Of a stretch of 64,000 nucleotides of DNA, positions 12,461 to 23,654 are shown piece after piece. Source of the DNA: Citrobacter amalonaticus (GTDB taxonomy: Bacteria > Pseudomonadota > Gammaproteobacteria > Enterobacterales > Enterobacteriaceae); NCBI GenBank assembly GCA_028994555.1, contig JARDVN010000001.1, positions 3,286,001 through 3,350,000 of the forward strand. The letters are read 5' to 3'. The translations under genes were made by a program, and so were the position numbers. Numbering within the stretch: the stretch's first letter is position 1; each line of letters starts with the position of its first letter. Under the pieces are notes generated by a model that saw nothing but the letters and a program-made list of their open reading frames with translations, did no database searches and was not told the origin of the DNA.

Positions 12461-13189
12461 TCAGACCTCCTGCCAGAGTGCGGGTTGCGCGCGTCCCATC
12501 AACGGGGTGACAAACGCCTCGTCCAGTCCCAGATAAAAGACGTGGGGCGTGGTGTTATTTTCCGGCTTAAGGACCTTGATTGTGTCGTGATGGGTGCGGA
12601 TCAATTGCGATATCCGGCTTTGCGGATCGCGGATGTCGCCGATAATGCGTGCGCCGCCTACGCAGGACTCCACACAGGCGGGGAGAAGGCCGACTTCGAG
12701 ACGGTGGATGCAAAACGTGCACTTATCGGCGGTCTGTGTCTCATGATTGATAAAACGGGCGTCATAAGGACACGCCTGAACGCAGTAGGCGCAGCCAACA
12801 CAGCGGGTGTTATCGACCACCACGATGCCATCTTCGCGCTGAAATGTGGCCTGCACCGGGCAAACCGGCACACAGGGCGGATTGTCACAGTGATTACAAA
12901 GACGCGGTAACAGTACGTTGGTCACTTCATCCGCTATCCGGACCTGATATTGATTCACATGGGTACGAAACTCACCCTGTGGCGTCTGATTTTCTATCGC
13001 ACAACTGACGGTGCAGGCCTGACAGCCTATGCAGCGGCGAAGATCCACGAGCATCGCGTAACGTTGCTGCGTGGAACCGCCGTGGCGTTCAGGTGAAAAA
13101 GGAAATTTCGCCTGCGCCAGTGGAACCAGTGAAGCGCCTGCGGTCAGGACGCCCAGCTGCTGGAGAAACTGCCGTTTACTGTTGTCCAT
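12461..13189 (-). CDS. ttrB: TtrB tetrathionate reductase Fe-S subunit
   Basis: 242-residue periplasmic ferredoxin-like subunit that carries electrons from TtrC to TtrA through four [4Fe-4S] clusters: CIGCQACTVSC, CNHCDNPPCVPVCP, CVGCAYCVQACP and CTFC...CVESC. The start is the ATG at 13189 (GGGAGAAAAA ribosome site), not the in-frame codon at 13222. The Tat signal reads SKRQFLQQLG, so the usual Arg-Arg pair is Lys-Arg; Salmonella TtrB is known for the same exception. First gene of ttrBCA. Confidence 0.95.
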   Translation of the reverse strand: MDNSKRQFLQQLGVLTAGASLVPLAQAKFPFSPERHGGSTQQRYAMLVDLRRCIGCQACTVSCAIENQTPQGEFRTHVNQYQVRIADEVTNVLLPRLCNHCDNPPCVPVCPVQATFQREDGIVVVDNTRCVGCAYCVQACPYDARFINHETQTADKCTFCIHRLEVGLLPACVESCVGGARIIGDIRDPQSRISQLIRTHHDTIKVLKPENNTTPHVFYLGLDEAFVTPLMGRAQPALWQEV

Positions 13190-13305
13190 TTTTTCTCCCG
13201 TCTCAAGGCAACAACGAAACATTTGTCACGCCGTTGGCTTGCGTGTGATGAATAAAGAATGTCGATGATTTACAGTGTAAAAATCGTGGCGGGGGGCAGC
13301 TCTAT

Positions 13306-13347
13306 TGTGGTTAACCACATACCCGGCGGGTTGTTGATCTAAAACAA
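13306..13347. promoter_or_regulatory. ttrBCA / ttrSR divergent control region
   Basis: The 180-base gap between divergent ttrB and ttrS holds a perfect 14-base palindrome TGTGGTTAACCACA (13306-13319), a candidate TtrR operator, and TTGATCTAAAACAA (13334-13347), which matches the FNR consensus TTGAT-N4-ATCAA at nine of ten positions. In Salmonella ttrBCA needs both TtrSR and Fnr. The assignment of the palindrome to TtrR is inference. Confidence 0.5.
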
Positions 13348-13369
13348 CATAATCAACAGGGATATCGGC

Positions 13370-15143
13370 GTGAGAGGTGAAACGGTAAAGAGGCTGGCGC
13401 TGCTGGTGTCGGCCTTAATGTTCAGCAGTAGCACGCTGGCGGGCTCATGGCATATCGGGATTCTGGCGATGCGTGGAGAAGTCGCTACCCGCAGCCACTG
13501 GCAACCGCTGGAGGAGCTGCTTAATCAGCAGCTTCCCGGAGAACAGTTCCACATTGTACCGCTGGATCTGCACCAGATGCAGGCGGCGGTCAATAACGAA
13601 AGCGTGCAATTTGTGGTAACCAACCCGGCGCAGTTTGTGCAACTGAATAGCCGTGCGCCGCTGCGCTGGCTGGCGTCTCTGCGTTCTGCGCGCGGAACAG
13701 GTAATGTCATTGGCAGTGCGATCCTTGCCCGACGCGACAGCGGTATCACTGGCGCGCACGATCTGATCGGTAAAACAGTGGGGGGCCATTGACCCTCAGG
13801 CGTTCGGCGGCTACCTGCTGGGATATAAAGCGTTGAGCGACGCCGGTCTGCGCCCGGAGCGCGACCTCAACCTGCGTTTTAGCGGTTTTCCAGCCGATGC
13901 GCTTCTTTATTTACTCCGTGAAAATGCGGTGCAGGCGGTGATTGTTCCGGTTTGCCTGCTGGAAAAAATGGACGAAGAGGGACTGGTTGATAAAACCGAT
14001 TTTGTCGCGGTGCTCAACCGTCCCGGAAATATTGCCTGTTTAGCCAGTACGCCGCTCTATCCTGACTGGTCTTTTGCCGCGTTGCCTGCAGTCAGTGATA
14101 CGCTGGCCGATCGTGTCACCCGTGCACTGCTGGCTGCGCCTGACACCTCCGCGTTCCATTGGGGCGCGCCGGCGTCGACCAGCCAGGTAGAGGCGTTACT
14201 GCGCGACGTTCAGCAGCATCCACAGCAGCGACGCTTATGGCTGGATGTGAAAAGCTGGCTGATACAGCATCAGTGGCTGATGGGCGGGACGGCACTGATC
14301 CTGCTGCTGCTGACCCTTAACTATATCTGGGTGATGCTGCTGGTGCGTCGTCGTGGTAAACAACTTGAACGCAACGGCGTCCAGTTGCGCCAGCAGGAGC
14401 AGGCGCTGGAAACGGCCAGGCAGATGAGCGTTCTCGGCGAAATGACCTCGGGATTCGCGCACGAACTGAATCAACCGCTTTCGGCCATTCGCCATTACGC
14501 GCAGGGCAGCCTGATTCGCTTGCAGTCGCAGGATCCGGCGCACGCGTTACTGCCTGCGCTCGAGCATATTGATCGGCAGGCACAGCGTGGGGCTGAGACG
14601 CTGCGTAATCTGCGGCGCTGGGTGAGTCAGGCCCAGGGAAGCCCGATCCGCACGGAAGAGTGGGAGAACATCAACATCCACGAGGCGGTTCAACATGTCT
14701 GGCAACTGTTGCGCATGGCGCAGCAGTTTCCGATGTTAACCTTACACAGTAAGATCGATCGCGCGTTGACGATTTTGCTGCCGCCGGTTTTGCTCGAGCA
14801 GGTGCTGGCTAATCTGATCCTCAATGCGGCGCAGGCGGGCGCCACCACGCTGTGGATTGATGCCTCAGTGTCGACACAGGGCGTACACATGACATTGCAG
14901 GATAATGGCGGCGGCATCAACGATGACTTATTGCATAAGGCGTTTCAGCCCTTTAAAACCAGTCGGAAAGAGGGGATGGGACTGGGGCTGGTGATTTGTC
15001 AGCGGCTGGTGCGTTACGGTCAGGGAGAGATTCACCTGCGAAATCAGACCGCGCCTGACGGGCAGTCTGGCGTGGAGGTGGTACTGGATTTTACACAACA
15101 GCAGGACAGGAGCAGCAATGGCGATAGTTCATTTACTGGATGA
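13370..15143 (+). CDS. ttrS: TtrS tetrathionate sensor histidine kinase (one +1 frameshift)
   Basis: Membrane sensor kinase that detects tetrathionate and phosphorylates TtrR. After correction 590 aa. Signal peptide, then a periplasmic phosphonate-binding-like (PhnD) sensor domain to about residue 290, one membrane span (GGTALILLLLTLNYIWVMLL), an H-box FAHELNQPLSAIRHYA, and an HATPase domain with NLILNAAQAGA, DNGGGI and GMGLGL. The frame breaks at the G run 13780-13785; five Gs give GKTVGAIDPQAFGGY. GTG start at 13370 with AGGGA upstream. It overlaps ttrR by 26 bases. Confidence 0.93.
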
Positions 15144-15720
15144 TGATGCAGCGGTCACCGACGCCTGCGCCTTTCTGCTGGAGAGCCTGGGCTACCCGGT
15201 CACGTGCTGGGAAGAAGGGGCGGTTTTTCTTGAGCAGGCTGATTTGTATGACACGGGCGTGCTGTTGCTGGATATGCGGATGCCGGTCATGGATGGTAAG
15301 CATGTCCATACGGTGTTGCGCCAGCGCGAAAGTACGCTGGCAGTGGTGTTTCTTACCGGACATGGCGACGTGCCGATGGCCGTCGAGCAGATGAAACAGG
15401 GTGCGGTAGACTTCCTGCAAAAACCGGTCAGCGCCAGACCGTTGCAAACAGCGCTGGAGCGTGCGCTGGTGGTTTCACAACAGGCCGTAGTCCGACAACA
15501 GATCGCCTCCTGTTACCGGACCCTTACGGCAAAAGAACGTGAGTTAGCGGGTTTTGTCGTTAAGGGATTGATGAACCGCGAGATTGCGCAGGTGATGAAC
15601 ATCGCGGTACGCACGGTAGAAGTCCATCGCGCCAGGGTGATGGAAAAAATGCAGGCGGCCAATCTGGCGGAACTGGTCAACAAATGGCAACAATTGAAAG
15701 AAACGCATATCGTTGAATAG
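15118..15720 (+). CDS. ttrR: TtrR response regulator
   Basis: 200-residue FixJ/NarL-type response regulator that activates ttrBCA. The receiver domain has the acidic pair LLDDD at residues 6-10, phospho-acceptor Asp in LLLDMRMP near residue 52, Thr in LTGHGD and Lys in LQKPV. The C-terminal LuxR-type helix-turn-helix reads LTAKERELAGFVVKGLMNREIA and MNIAVRTVEVHRA. Starts inside the end of ttrS, so sensor and regulator are coupled. One intact frame. Confidence 0.95.
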   Translation: MAIVHLLDDDAAVTDACAFLLESLGYPVTCWEEGAVFLEQADLYDTGVLLLDMRMPVMDGKHVHTVLRQRESTLAVVFLTGHGDVPMAVEQMKQGAVDFLQKPVSARPLQTALERALVVSQQAVVRQQIASCYRTLTAKERELAGFVVKGLMNREIAQVMNIAVRTVEVHRARVMEKMQAANLAELVNKWQQLKETHIVE

Positions 15721-15813
15721 TACCGTGAGTTATTTATTTGATTTTCTTTGTTTTTTGTCATCCCCTTCAGTCTGATATATGCTGTTTAACTGGACCTGCA
15801 ATGAGAGACAATA

Positions 15814-16044
15814 ATGGGAAACCTGACAAAAGACGATGAACTGTACCGTGAGATGTGCAGAGTGGTTGGCAAAGTGGTGTTGGAAATGCGCGATCTGGGA
15901 CAGGAACCCAAACATATCGTGATTGCCGGGGTACTGCGAACCGCACTGGCGAACCAGCGTATTCAGCGTAGCGACCTCGAAAAGCAGGCAATGGAAACGG
16001 TAATCAAAGCGCTGGTCGGTGATGCTGCCAACTTACTGATTTAG
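15814..16044 (+). CDS. fumD: FumD (YdhZ) small fumarase-type protein, 3' end altered by IS1
   Basis: Small protein matching E. coli FumD/YdhZ (69 aa), reported as a fumarase D. The N-terminal 67 residues (MGNLTKDDELYREMC to KQAMETVIKALV) are intact. IS1 begins at 16018 inside the last codons, so translation now runs into the left IS1 repeat and adds GDAANLLI. Rejoining the flanks, with one copy of the target duplication, restores KALVS and a TAA. Function is therefore probably little affected, but transcription beyond it is interrupted. In E. coli the gene lies next to pykF; here ttr and the importer separate them. Confidence 0.88.
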   Translation: MGNLTKDDELYREMCRVVGKVVLEMRDLGQEPKHIVIAGVLRTALANQRIQRSDLEKQAMETVIKALVGDAANLLI

Positions 16045-16072
16045 TGTATGATGGTGTTTTTGAGGTGCTCCA

Positions 16073-16348
16073 GTGGCTTCTGTTTCTATCAGCTGTCCCT
16101 CCTGTTCAGCTACTGACGGGGTGGTGCGTAACGGCAAAAGCACCGCCGGACATCAGCGCTATCTCTGCTCTCACTGCCGTAAAACATGGCAACTGCAGTT
16201 CACTTACACCGCTTCTCAACCCGGTACGCACCAGAAAATCATTGATATGGCCATGAATGGCGTTGGATGCCGGGCAACTGCCCGCATTATGGGCGTTGGC
16301 CTCAACACGATTTTACGTCACTTAAAAAACTCAGGCCGCAGTCGGTAA
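16073..16348 (+). CDS. insA: IS1 InsA
   Basis: 91-residue InsA, the IS1 DNA-binding protein that binds the terminal repeats and represses its own promoter. It has the N-terminal zinc-finger type cysteines (CPSCSA..., CSHCRK) and the helix-turn-helix [24 protein letters not shown] start. Near its end the slippery run AAAAAAC (16324-16330) allows the -1 frameshift that fuses InsA to InsB to make the transposase. Confidence 0.97.
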
Positions 16349-16770
16349 CCTCGCGCATACAGCCGGGCAGTGACGTCATCGTCTGCGCGGAAATGGACGA
16401 ACAGTGGGGCTATGTCGGGGCTAAATCGCGCCAGCGCTGGCTGTTTTACGCGTATGACAGGCTCCGGAAGACGGTTGTTGCGCACGTATTCGGTGAACGC
16501 ACTATGGCGACGCTGGGGCGTCTTATGAGCCTGCTGTCACCCTTTGACGTGGTGATATGGATGACGGATGGCTGGCCGCTGTATGAATCCCGCCTGAAGG
16601 GAAAGCTGCACGTAATCAGCAAGCGATATACGCAGCGAATTGAGCGGCATAACCTGAATCTGAGGCAGCACCTGGCACGGCTGGGACGGAAGTCGCTGTC
16701 GTTCTCAAAATCGGTGGAGCTGCATGACAAAGTCATCGGGCATTATCTGAACATAAAACACTATCAATAA
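16267..16770 (+). CDS. insB: IS1 InsB (transposase part, read by -1 frameshift)
   Basis: 167-residue InsB frame holding the catalytic DDE-type region ([33 protein letters not shown]) and the end HYLNIKHYQ. Active transposase is InsAB', made by -1 slippage in the insA 3' end. The frame is intact. Confidence 0.96.
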
Positions 16771-17026
16771 GTTGGAGTCATTACCCGCTGGTCAGCTAAC
16801 CGCAATAGGGGATGAACGCATCCCTTATTTCCTGTAACTCGAATTATTCAGGGGACAGTATTACTGCTATGGGTAATTCGCTATATCTTTAAATATATTA
16901 CGAACGTTTTTTAATTTATAGTTGGGAACAAATTCACATTTATTTGTAATCTGGCGGAACAGTATTTCACTGTCTTTATGATAATAAATATCACTACGCA
17001 TTTAATATTTTTCTTCCCGTTTTTAA

Positions 17027-17040
17027 TTGATGACGATCAA
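17027..17040. promoter_or_regulatory. FNR box upstream of ydhY
   Basis: TTGATGACGATCAA is a perfect match to the FNR consensus TTGAT-N4-ATCAA. It lies 206 bases before the ydhY ATG, with A/T-rich sequence (TTATTT, about 17065-17072) roughly 30 bases downstream that could serve as -10 for class II activation. The E. coli ydhY-T operon is FNR-activated and nitrate-repressed. The rest of 16794-17245 holds no gene that I can see. Confidence 0.8.
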
Positions 17041-17245
17041 AGTTATACCCGCCAATAACTCCCATTATTTATTTCGCCTAACCCTAAAGGATTAGTTTAT
17101 TTGCGTTAAGTTGCGTTATTTATGCAATCCGGTTAAGGCGGAACTTCAGCTGTGGGAGGCAACATCAGAGGCTCTGTTTCAGCATAATTAGCATCAGCCT
17201 GGGACGTGTTGTCGGCACTGCGTTTGCGAAGAGGATGCAAAATAA

Positions 17246-19997
<2,752 letters not shown>

Positions 19998-20007
19998 GGA
20001 ACATCAC

Positions 20008-20655
20008 ATGAGCCAACCAGAGGATGTGAGTCAACTTGCCGCGCCGGAGGTCGATCTCGAAAAGCGGCAGTGGCTGCAGGGGCGACGTGAGCCAGTAGCC
20101 TGCGAGGATGAACAGGCGGAAGAAAGCCCCGTGGAGATACTGGCGGATTTCATCCGCCAGTATTCGGCGAACGGTCAGCTAGTTGCACGTGAATTGTTCT
20201 TGCAGCCGCCTTATTCGCTGGAAGAAGCGGAACTTACACCGCTGCTGGAGACGCTCAATGAGGGGCTTGCCGGGGAGGATATCGCCCGGGTGCAGGGCTC
20301 TTTGGATGAATATTACTACTCAACCCAGACCATGACCGCCAACTATGCCGATATGTGCGTTCAGGTGGTGGAAAAGGATATCTGTCGGGCAATTGCGCAG
20401 GCGGTGCGCTTTGACTGTCAGACTTATCCGCGTCCGTACAAAGTCGCCATGCTGGAACAGTCGCCTTACGGTTTCGCCCCTGAGCAGATAGAAGCCGCGT
20501 TGGCAGCGATTGAAACGCATCCCGACTATGCCGATATTCGCCCGGTCGCGTCGTCGAACGAGGTGCCGTACTTATTCAGCGAACGCTTTATGAGTTATGG
20601 CAAAGCGTACGGTTTGTGTGAATGGCTGGAAGTTGAGCAGTTTCAGAATCCCTGA
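20008..20655 (+). CDS. ydhW: YdhW, conserved protein of the ydhYVWXUT cluster
   Basis: 215 residues, same length as E. coli YdhW. No domain that I recognise, no signal peptide, no cofactor-binding cysteine cluster. It is acidic at the N-terminus (EDVSQLAAPEVDLEKRQW), and a helical middle (FIRQYSANGQLVARELFL) may serve protein contact. It sits 10 bases after ydhV, so it may be an assembly or accessory factor for YdhV; that is inference from position only. Start ATG 20008 with AAGGAA upstream. Confidence 0.85.
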   Translation: MSQPEDVSQLAAPEVDLEKRQWLQGRREPVACEDEQAEESPVEILADFIRQYSANGQLVARELFLQPPYSLEEAELTPLLETLNEGLAGEDIARVQGSLDEYYYSTQTMTANYADMCVQVVEKDICRAIAQAVRFDCQTYPRPYKVAMLEQSPYGFAPEQIEAALAAIETHPDYADIRPVASSNEVPYLFSERFMSYGKAYGLCEWLEVEQFQNP

Positions 20656-20705
20656 ATTCATGGAAAGCGTGGACGAGCGCGACCACAGCATTAGAGGATA
20701 ACAAG

Positions 20706-21375
20706 ATGTCCTTCACTCGACGAAAATTTATGCTTGGCATGGGAACGGTCATTTTTTTCAGCGGACCCGGCCAGACGCTGCTGGCGAAAACATCGGCCAG
20801 CAGCTCCGTTCGTTACGTCATGATCCATGATGAATCGCGATGTAATGGCTGTAACATCTGTACCCGCGCCTGCCGCAAAACGAATCATGTTCCTGCGCAG
20901 GGGGAGTCGCTTGTCGATCGCGCATATTCCCGTTTCAGATAATGACAACGAAACGCTGTATCACTACTTCCGTCAGTCCTGTCAGCACTGCGACGATGCG
21001 CCCTGCATTGAGGTGTGCCCGACCGGCGCGTCGTGGCGTGATGAGAACGGGATCGTTCGCGTCGACAGTTCTCGCTGCATTGGCTGCAGTTATTGCATTG
21101 GTGCCTGTCCTTATCAGGTGCGCTACCTGAATCCGCAAACCAAAGTGGCGGACAAATGCGATTTTTGCGCCCAGTCCCGGCTGGCGAAAGGGTTCCCACC
21201 TATCTGTGTGTCGTCCTGTCCGGAGCATGCGCTGTTGTTTGGTCGCGAGGATAGCCCGGAGATCCAGCGCTGGCTTCAGGAGAATAATTATTATCAGTAT
21301 CAACTTCCGGGCGCGGGTAAGCCCCATCTGTATCGTCGGTTCGGTCAACATTTGATTAAAAAGGATAATGTATGA
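20706..21375 (+). CDS. ydhX: YdhX periplasmic ferredoxin-like protein (one +1 frameshift)
   Basis: 222 aa after correction. Tat signal [10 protein letters not shown] at the N-terminus, then cluster motifs [39 protein letters not shown] and CDFC...CVSSCP for four [4Fe-4S] clusters. Similar to the Fe-S subunits of periplasmic respiratory reductases such as TtrB and PhsB. The frame breaks in the G run 20900-20904; with four Gs it reads [15 protein letters not shown]. Overlaps ydhU by four bases. Expected partner: the cytochrome b YdhU. Confidence 0.93.
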
Positions 21376-22158
21376 ACGCGTCGCAGAATGCTGAACAGTT
21401 CCAGGCGCAACTGGCAAACTATGTGCCGGTGTTTTCCCCCGAGTATTGGCCCGTCTGGCTGGTGATCGCCGGACTGCTGCTGGTGGCAATGTGGCTGGTG
21501 TTGGGATTGCACGCCTGGCTGCGTTTTCGCTCAGCCAACAAAGCTGCCGCCGGACATGGCGAGAAAGTCTATCTGTACTCGAAAGCGGTTCGCTTGTGGC
21601 ACTGGTCGAATGTGCTGTTGTTTGTGCTCCTGCTGGGCAGCGGGCTCGTCAATCACTTTTCACTGGTCAGCACAGCGGCGATCAAAAGCCTGCTGACGGT
21701 GCACGAAGTCTGCGGGTTTCTGCTGCTGGCGTGCTGGGTCGGGTTTGTACTGATTAACGCGCTGGGTGGCAACGGCCACCACTACATTATTCGGCCAGAG
21801 GGCTGGATAGCACGGGCGCAGAAACAGACCCGCTTTTATCTGTACGGCATTATGCAGGGCGAAGCGCATCCGTTTCCGGCTACGCCGCGTTCGAAGTTTA
21901 ATCCGTTACAGCAGGCGGCCTATGTCGGCGTGATGTACGGATTATTGCCGCTGTTGTTGTTGAGCGGTCTGTTATCCCTCTATCCGCAGGTTGTGGGGGG
22001 ATGTGCTTCCCGGTGTGCGCTACTGGTTGCTGCAGGCGCACTTCGCGCTGGCAATCATTAGCCTGTTCTTTATTTTCGGCCACCTCTACCTGTGCACTAC
22101 GGGGCGCACGCCTGGCGAGACGTTCCGCTGCATGATCGACGGTTATCACCGGCATTAA
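21372..22158 (+). CDS. ydhU: YdhU thiosulfate-reductase-like cytochrome b (one +1 frameshift)
   Basis: 261 aa after correction, as in E. coli. Polytopic inner-membrane cytochrome b of the PhsC/Ni-hydrogenase type: first span [20 protein letters not shown], a heme-ligand segment [11 protein letters not shown], further histidines in TVHEVCGF and the [19 protein letters not shown] span. Frame break at the G run 21995-22000; five Gs give [12 protein letters not shown]. It would link the quinone pool with YdhX. The true stop is at 22156-22158. Confidence 0.93.
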
Positions 22159-22161
22159 CGT

Positions 22162-22971
22162 ATGCTGATCACGCGAGAGGACTTACGCAACTGGCGGGTT
22201 GGCGCGGTGATGTACCGCTGGTTTCTGCGCCGTTTTCCCGAGGGCGGCAACTACGCTGATGTGCATCGGGCGTTGAGTCGCGAAGGGTATCTCGACTGGG
22301 CGAATAGTCTGGTGGAATACGCCTGGTCGCGCTGGCTGGATGAAGAGAACTTTGCTCGCCAGGATATCTCTGCCATGTCGCGACTGGCACGACCTGACGC
22401 CTTAATAGGCGATCAGCAGGTGGCAAACGCCGGTGATAACGCGAATCTGGGTTGTGCCGGCGATAACATGAAGATTGCCAGCGCAGGGTACGCGTCACAA
22501 ATTGCCAGTGCGGGCTACTGCGTGCGCATCGGTAGCGTAGGCTATAACAGCCATATCAGTAGCTCGGGCGATCGCGCGCGGCTGGCTGTCGCAGGAAACT
22601 CTACGCGTATCAGCAGCGCCGGTAACGGAACGCGGATCGCCTGCAGCGGTATGCGTGTGCGGGTGAGTACCCTGGGTGAGAGAAGCCATATCGCCAGTAA
22701 CGGTGATCTGAGCCAGATAGTCAGTTTTGGTGCAGATGCAAAAATCGCCAACAGCGGCGACAATGTGCATATCATCTGCAACGGCGACAATGCGATTGTT
22801 ACCAGTACAGGTACGGTGGACTCCGTGGTGCTGGGGCCGGGTGGTTGCGCGGCGCTGGCGTATCACGACGGCGAACGTATGCGCTTTGCCGTTGCGGTTG
22901 AAGGGGAAAAGGGGATCCGTGCCGGCGTGAAATACCGACTCGACGACGCGCATCAGTTTATTGAATGTTAA
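22162..22971 (+). CDS. ydhT: YdhT, nonapeptide-repeat protein
   Basis: 269 residues, last gene of the cluster, four bases after ydhU. The N-terminal 90 residues form a compact region (WRVGAVMYRWFLRRFPEGGNY, SLVEYAWSRWLDEENF). Residues 91-225 are 15 consecutive nine-residue units of the pattern G-[DYN]-x3-[IL]-x-[SC]-[AS], followed by a non-repetitive end. Such regularity predicts a beta-solenoid. No signal peptide. Its role in the YdhY-U redox cluster is unknown; a scaffold or binding platform is only a guess. Confidence 0.88.
   Translation: MLITREDLRNWRVGAVMYRWFLRRFPEGGNYADVHRALSREGYLDWANSLVEYAWSRWLDEENFARQDISAMSRLARPDALIGDQQVANAGDNANLGCAGDNMKIASAGYASQIASAGYCVRIGSVGYNSHISSSGDRARLAVAGNSTRISSAGNGTRIACSGMRVRVSTLGERSHIASNGDLSQIVSFGADAKIANSGDNVHIICNGDNAIVTSTGTVDSVVLGPGGCAALAYHDGERMRFAVAVEGEKGIRAGVKYRLDDAHQFIEC
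22432..22836 (+). repeat. 27-base coding repeat in ydhT (15 units)
   Basis: Fifteen head-to-tail 27-base units encode nine-residue blocks each beginning with Gly, for example GDNMKIASA, GYASQIASA, GNSTRISSA, GDNVHIICN. The DNA is diverged between units, so the period is kept by protein selection rather than recent duplication. Confidence 0.9.
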
Positions 22972-22975
22972 CAGG

Positions 22976-23654
22976 TTAGCGCGGGGCAAATCGCCGCCGG
23001 GTCGTTTTCTCCAGTCCGTAGCAAAGCAGATAGTAGACCAGACCCGTAAAGATGAAGATAGCCGCCGGGTAAATCTGTTCCCGGCTGTTAACCTGTCCCG
23101 CCACCGTCGTCAGTTCCGGCACGTTGACGATGAATGCCAGCGAAGTGTCCTTCAGCAGTCCAATGCATATCCCGGTCAGGGAAGGCAGGACATGACGTAA
23201 AACCTGCGGCAGTAAAACCCCTCTCAGGGCCTGAACAGGACTGAATCCCTGTGATACGGCTGCATCATATTGTCCGGTGGGCAACGCGTTGAGCCCTGCG
23301 TACACCGAATGCATCACCGACGCGGTGGTAAACCAGGCCAGCGCCAGCGTCACGGTTGCCGCACCGGGGGAGATCGCTGCCGGTCAGCATAGGCAGCAAA
23401 TACCACATCCAGAAAATAACGAAGATCAGCGGGATCCCGCGTATAAATTCTGCCCAGATGAACAATCCTTTACGGATAACGCCGGGAAAACGCCAGGCGA
23501 TAGCGGCAAGGGCAATACCGCCTGGTAAGGCCAGCACCGCCGCACCCAGCGCCATCATCAGGGTCAGCAGCACGCCGCCGGGTTGACCGTCGGTCAGTCG
23601 TCCCCACAGGAGATAATCCAGGTTGTCGGTTATCACCGTAATATTAGCGATCAT
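22976..23654 (-). CDS. Amino acid ABC importer permease 2 (one +1 frameshift)
   Basis: 225 aa after correction. HisM/GltK-type permease of a polar amino acid transport system, with hydrophobic spans and the EAA loop region YDAAVSQGFSPVQALRGVLLPQVLR. The frame breaks at the plus-strand G run 23366-23370; one base fewer gives LTGSDLPGAATVTLAL. Its start overlaps the end of permease 1 (ATGATCGCTAA). Last gene of a four-gene operon inserted between ydhT and ydhS relative to E. coli K-12. Confidence 0.88.

Larger units (their letters stand above)
16018..16785 (+). mobile_element. IS1 (complete, 768 bp)
   Basis: Full-length IS1: left end GGTGATGCTGCCAACTTACT at 16018, right end GTTGGAGTCATTACC at 16785, exactly 768 bases. 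The 23-base terminal repeats and both ORFs are intact, so the copy is likely recent and active. It is flanked by an 8-base target duplication CGCTGGTC (16010-16017 and 16786-16793). Confidence 0.98.
16010..16793. repeat. IS1 target-site duplication pair
   Basis: CGCTGGTC occurs directly on both sides of IS1 (16010-16017 and 16786-16793). IS1 usually makes 9-base duplications, with 8 also seen. The duplication marks a simple insertion into the last codons of fumD rather than a rearrangement. Confidence 0.9.

Noticed and set aside
8379-16044. Type III secretion or other SPI-2 virulence genes near ttr
   Set aside because: All open frames in the interval are accounted for by ttr, fumD and IS1.
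22432-22836. CRISPR-like 27-base periodicity
   Set aside because: The period is an in-frame nonapeptide repeat of ydhT with diverged DNA and no repeat-spacer structure.
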